Origin: Candidatus Cloacimonadota bacterium
GTDB taxonomy: Bacteria > Cloacimonadota > Cloacimonadia > Cloacimonadales > Cloacimonadaceae
Reading direction: 5' to 3'
Length of the DNA: 16,584 nucleotides
NCBI GenBank assembly: GCA_023230795.1
Contig: JALNWR010000035.1
Span: 1-16,584, forward strand
This document shows positions 13,326 through 16,584 of this stretch, piece by piece. The notes under the pieces are model-generated. The model was not told the DNA's origin and searched no databases. It saw only the letters and a list, made by a program, of their open reading frames with translations. A program made the position numbers and the translations under genes. The first letter of the stretch is position 1, and the number at the start of each line of letters is the position of its first letter.

Positions 13326-14225
13326 TCAGGCTTGTATAGTCCTGATGACATCAGATAAGTTAAAGCTTTGTGGCTCTGTAGCCAAATCAAATCTCTGTTT
13401 TCGATACCAGGTAAGCTGTCTTTTGGCATAATTGCGGTGATGCTGAGCTGCTTTCTCACCTGCTTCCGCCAGGGATACCTCGCCTTCGAAGTATGCCTTG
13501 AACTCTTTGTATCCCAGGCTGTTCAGGCCTGGGTCTGTCCACTTGTAGCATTGCTGCAAAAGCCCTTCTATCTCATCGATGAGACCGCTTTTGAGCATTG
13601 AGCCCAGGCGTAAATTTATTTTCTCATACAAGCTTTGGCGCGGTGGATTTATCAAAATGCGATAAGCCTGATAGCGAGATTCCCGTTTTTGCTGAGCCCA
13701 GTGCTGCGAAATACTCTTGCCGGTAGCGCGGTAAACTTCCAAGCCTCGCAAGATGCGCTGCGGGTCATTGGCACTCACATTTTGGGCAAAGTCCGGATCA
13801 ATCTCGCTCAAAAGCTGATACATGTGCGCTATCCCTTTTTCGACAAGTTCCTGGTGTAATTCCTCCCGCAGTGCTGGATCATGGGGCGGATGCTGGAATA
13901 GCCCCTCCAGGAGGACTTTCACATACAGGCCTGTGCCCCCGCAGATGATGGGGATTTTGCCCTGATCTTTCAGAGTCCGGATGATCGCATCTGCATCCCG
14001 GGCAAAAAGACCGGCATTATAGCTCTGATCCGGAGTGATGATATCTATCAAATGGTGAGAGACAGCCTGTCTTTCTGCTACACTGGGTTTGGCCGTACCG
14101 ATATCCATATATTTATAGATCTGCCGGGAATCGCAATTTACTATATCAGTGTTCAGCGCTTTGGCTAATTGGAGGGCGATGGCAGACTTTCCGGCTGCGG
14201 TAGGCCCTTCAATGGTGATGATCAT
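13326..14225 (-). CDS. miaA: tRNA dimethylallyltransferase
   Basis: Transfers the dimethylallyl group from DMAPP to N6 of A37 in tRNAs that read codons starting with U. At 299 aa it has the usual length. The P-loop GPTAAGKS is at residues 7-14, followed by DSRQIY (32-37), GGTGLY (96-101), ANDPQRILRGLEVY in the centre, and NYAKRQLTWYRKQ near the C-terminus, all family hallmarks. The start overlaps the mutL stop by ATGA, and a mutL-miaA pairing is common in bacteria. The tRNA-Phe in this window carries A36-A37-A38 and is an expected substrate. Confidence 0.96.
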   Translation of the reverse strand: MIITIEGPTAAGKSAIALQLAKALNTDIVNCDSRQIYKYMDIGTAKPSVAERQAVSHHLIDIITPDQSYNAGLFARDADAIIRTLKDQGKIPIICGGTGLYVKVLLEGLFQHPPHDPALREELHQELVEKGIAHMYQLLSEIDPDFAQNVSANDPQRILRGLEVYRATGKSISQHWAQQKRESRYQAYRILINPPRQSLYEKINLRLGSMLKSGLIDEIEGLLQQCYKWTDPGLNSLGYKEFKAYFEGEVSLAEAGEKAAQHHRNYAKRQLTWYRKQRFDLATEPQSFNLSDVIRTIQA

Positions 14226-16114
14226 AATACTCTTTTAAACTTCTTTTCAAAATCCATCAGACTCATCTTGACGATCAGGGGGCGGCCATGAGGACAGAAG
14301 TAAGGCACCCGGCAGGCGAAAAGGTTGTTGATCAGCGCCAGCATCTCTTTGCGGCTCAGGCTTGTATTTGCCTTGATGGCGGCCTTACAGGAGATGGATT
14401 TTGCCAGAGAATCCCGAAAGTCAGAGCTGGCCTGCATCTCGGTCTCCAATTGCTTGAGTATATCTATAAAGACTTTTCCACCCTGAAAATCACCCAGTTC
14501 TGCCGGAATCTCTTCGATAACTATAGAGTCTCCGCTGAATTTCTTCAGTTTAAAGCCGATCTTCTCAAAGATTTCCCAATTTTCATCTACTAGGTCTTTA
14601 ATCTCACTAGCTATATAAGGCGGGATATCTATCACCAGAGGGATGATCAGCTTTTGTCGGGTAGCCGGCGCTCCACTGGTACGATGAATCAGCTTCTCAT
14701 AGAGTATGCGTTCATGGGCTGCGTGTTGATCTATGATTACCAGCCCATCTTCTACCTGCACAAATATATAGGTACTATGTAGCTGCCAGGGATTGATATA
14801 ATCTTCTTCATTTTCAAAAAGCAATTTGTAAGGCACATTATCATTGGGCATATCGGAAAAGACCTCCAGCTGCTCCTGACTTTCGGACAGATGCGGATTC
14901 ACGATGGGGATGGATTTGGGTCTCTCCTCTATCGGTTGGCGGAAAAGATCGTCCTGAAAGAGATTGGCGTGCTCCTTTTTGTATTCGCCATAGCGGGGAA
15001 CCTCTATCTTTTGCACAAAGATATCCCGCTCCAGAGAGCTGGCACGCTGGGAGCCTGGAAGATTCTGGAATTTCTCTCTGGCGGAGGCAAACTTCTCGTC
15101 TTCATAGCGTTTCAAGGCCAGAGACAGGCTCTCAAAGATCATGGAATGCACCTTCTGATTTTCACGAAAGCGCACTTCATTCTTTGTAGGAGATACGTTT
15201 ACATCGATCTGAGCGGGCGGCACATCGATAAAGAGGATATAGGGCGGAGTGCTGCCTTTCATCCAGGCTCTGGTCTTGAGGATAAAGGGTTCATAGGCAC
15301 TTTTGATGCTGTGCCTTACGGTTTTATCGGATATAAATCTGCCATTGATGAAGGTGTATTGGGCGTCTATCAGCTTGTCGCCCCGCTCTTCCAGACCAAA
15401 TATGTATCCGCTCACAGAGTATTCTCCACTGCTTCCGGACACTGCGATGATATCATCTGAAAAGAAACCGGAGCCAAAGATCTCGCTCATCCGCTGCTTG
15501 CGATCATCACTGGCTATATAATTCAGCTTTTGACTGCCATCAGCGATCAGTTTAAAGCTTATCTCGGGGTAGAGTATGGCCTGATAGTGAAAGTATTTGA
15601 GGATGTGCCTGAGCTCTACATTGTCCGTGCGCAAGAATTTCCGGCGGGCAGGAAGGCTTTTAAAAAGACCACGCACCCAGATGGTGGTTCCCGGATTGGA
15701 TGAGGTTTTTTGCACGTCTCTTAGCTTTCCATCGATGATATCGATGCGCACTGCGGTTTCGAGATTGCGGCTGCGGGTAAGCAGGGTGAAATTTGAAACC
15801 GAAGCAATGGAGGGCAAAGCTTCGCCCCGAAAACCCAGGGAGCTGATGTGAATGATGTCATCTACATTTCGAATCTTGCTGGTAGCATGACTTTCCAGCG
15901 CCAGCATGGCATCATCCGGCTCCATACCGTCTCCATTGTCGATCACCTGGATCAGGTTTTTACCGCCCCGTTCCACAATCACCGTGATGGCATCGGCTCC
16001 CGCATCAATGCTATTTTCCACCAATTCCTTGACCACAGAGGCAGGACGCTCGATCACTTCGCCTGCGGCGATTTTATTGCGCACGGCTTCCGAAAGGATA
16101 TTGATCTTTGACAT
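14222..16114 (-). CDS. mutL: DNA mismatch repair protein MutL (endonuclease type)
   Basis: Mismatch-repair ATPase and matchmaker of 630 aa. I start it at ATG 16114 because the protein then opens MSKINILSEAVRNKIAAGEV, as the family does, and lies 4 bases after the upstream stop; a frame from 16198 would add 28 residues inside the preceding gene. GHKL ATPase motifs are ENSIDAGA (33-40), DNGDGM (59-64) and GFRGEAL (94-100). A linker of about 80 residues (345-425) separates the C-terminal dimerisation domain. That domain carries the nicking motif DQHA-x2-E-x4-E (462-473), SCKAAIK (575-581) and CPHGRP (607-612), so this MutL should cut DNA itself, as in bacteria lacking MutH. QKLIIP (487-492) fits the sliding-clamp binding motif. 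Confidence 0.96.
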   Translation of the reverse strand: MSKINILSEAVRNKIAAGEVIERPASVVKELVENSIDAGADAITVIVERGGKNLIQVIDNGDGMEPDDAMLALESHATSKIRNVDDIIHISSLGFRGEALPSIASVSNFTLLTRSRNLETAVRIDIIDGKLRDVQKTSSNPGTTIWVRGLFKSLPARRKFLRTDNVELRHILKYFHYQAILYPEISFKLIADGSQKLNYIASDDRKQRMSEIFGSGFFSDDIIAVSGSSGEYSVSGYIFGLEERGDKLIDAQYTFINGRFISDKTVRHSIKSAYEPFILKTRAWMKGSTPPYILFIDVPPAQIDVNVSPTKNEVRFRENQKVHSMIFESLSLALKRYEDEKFASAREKFQNLPGSQRASSLERDIFVQKIEVPRYGEYKKEHANLFQDDLFRQPIEERPKSIPIVNPHLSESQEQLEVFSDMPNDNVPYKLLFENEEDYINPWQLHSTYIFVQVEDGLVIIDQHAAHERILYEKLIHRTSGAPATRQKLIIPLVIDIPPYIASEIKDLVDENWEIFEKIGFKLKKFSGDSIVIEEIPAELGDFQGGKVFIDILKQLETEMQASSDFRDSLAKSISCKAAIKANTSLSRKEMLALINNLFACRVPYFCPHGRPLIVKMSLMDFEKKFKRVL

Positions 16115-16118
16115 CAGC

Positions 16119-16584
16119 CTAATACCTGAAGACAGAGCCGTTTGTAAACTCTCTGATGATAGAATTAAAGGGCACCTGCGCATCTTCGATATCATCACAA
16201 TGAGAGAGCAGGCGCAGGAGTCTGCGAGATTCCGTATAGGCAGATGAAGTGCTGGGAACCTGATGCAAGATCTTCCAGGCGTGCTTTTTGAGCACTCCCA
16301 GCTCGTAAGTCAGGCTGCTATTGAACATATAATCTGCGTTTTCCTGATAGGGAAAGATGTTTTGTTCTTCACCTTCGCGCACAAAAGGCCAGCGTCGCAA
16401 GGTCTCTTCTGCAGAATAGCCCCGATAACTATGATCCCGGATAATCCTGCGTAAGAGCCGGCAATCCGTAGTGGGAATGCGATTGTGATTATCTATATTC
16501 AGCTGGTTGAGTGCCGAAATATAAATGCGGGTTTTACGATTTTCTGGAATAGTGGCGGTGAGCTCTTCATTCAGGCCATGAATA
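16119..16584 (-). CDS. Nucleoside (uridine-like) kinase, C-terminal part
   Basis: Only the last 154 or so codons are in the window; the gene continues beyond base 16584. The reading frame stays open to the edge: ALNQLNIDNHNRIPTTDCR, then YRGYSAEETLRRWPFVREGE, NIFPYQENADYMFNSSLTYE, and a last stretch IIREFTNGSVFRY before TAG. These blocks are characteristic of the C-terminal half of the roughly 550-aa PRK/uridine-kinase-like nucleoside kinases (TGS plus PRK architecture), which phosphorylate nucleosides using ATP. The P-loop half is outside the window, so the substrate cannot be judged. It ends 4 bases before the mutL start and is probably co-transcribed with it. Confidence 0.85.
   Translation of the reverse strand, partial: IHGLNEELTATIPENRKTRIYISALNQLNIDNHNRIPTTDCRLLRRIIRDHSYRGYSAEETLRRWPFVREGEEQNIFPYQENADYMFNSSLTYELGVLKKHAWKILHQVPSTSSAYTESRRLLRLLSHCDDIEDAQVPFNSIIREFTNGSVFRY

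Noticed and set aside
14891..15460. 189-codon plus-strand frame opposite mutL
   Set aside because: It mirrors the codon pattern of mutL; no ribosome site or recognisable motif is present.
16115..16198. MutL start at 16198
   Set aside because: The extra 28 residues overlap the preceding nucleoside kinase gene and are unlike any MutL N-terminus; ATG 16114 gives the family start 4 bases after that gene.
1..16584. Defence system, prophage or insertion sequence
   Set aside because: No transposase, integrase, restriction, toxin-antitoxin or phage structural gene could be recognised; most genes are housekeeping or envelope functions.

Overview
This window comes from a bacterial chromosome. The organism looks like a diderm (Gram-negative-type) anaerobe. 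A polysaccharide flippase, a GHL10-type secreted glycosidase and an SppA whose N-terminal part resembles an outer-membrane barrel all point to a two-membrane envelope. The gene set and the short 'GGGACGGCATT' hairpin repeats at the left end suggest the FCB group, perhaps Cloacimonadota. That placement is recollection and inference, not something the sequence proves.

Layout. (1) Bases 1-255 are non-coding and carry two copies of a 32-base hairpin repeat and a promoter that sits unusually close to xseA. (2) Bases 256-5679 (+) are a tight operon of xseA, a secreted GHL10 glycosidase, a Wzx-like flippase and a GT4 glycosyltransferase. Each gene overlaps the next by the 4-base ATGA. (3) Bases 5695-6355 (-) hold a receiver-only response regulator and tRNA-Phe(GAA) with its own promoter. 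(4) Bases 6356-6984 are a long AT-rich non-coding region with a 50-base palindrome, a possible gene-tail remnant, and a promoter and leader for an unrecognised 85-aa gene (6985-7242). That gene ends at a strong terminator shared with the converging sppA. (5) Bases 7301-16584 (-) are a long leftward gene train: nucleoside kinase (C-terminal part only), mutL, miaA, a parvulin, aroC fused to chorismate mutase, aroD-aroE fusion, then sppA behind its own promoter.

How the genes work together. The left operon joins a DNA nuclease subunit to envelope glycan genes. The right train mixes mismatch repair (mutL), tRNA modification (miaA) and aromatic amino-acid synthesis. Two fused proteins supply dehydroquinate to shikimate (AroD-AroE) and EPSP to chorismate to prephenate (AroC-AroQ). 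tRNA-Phe has A36-A37-A38, so it is a predicted substrate of the MiaA encoded 7 kb away.

Most worth a second look: the AroC-AroQ fusion, the SppA with a barrel-like front half, and the palindrome whose sub-motifs recur at the promoter of the 85-aa gene. Two start sites were revised from the longest open frame: parvulin at GTG 13300 and mutL at ATG 16114.
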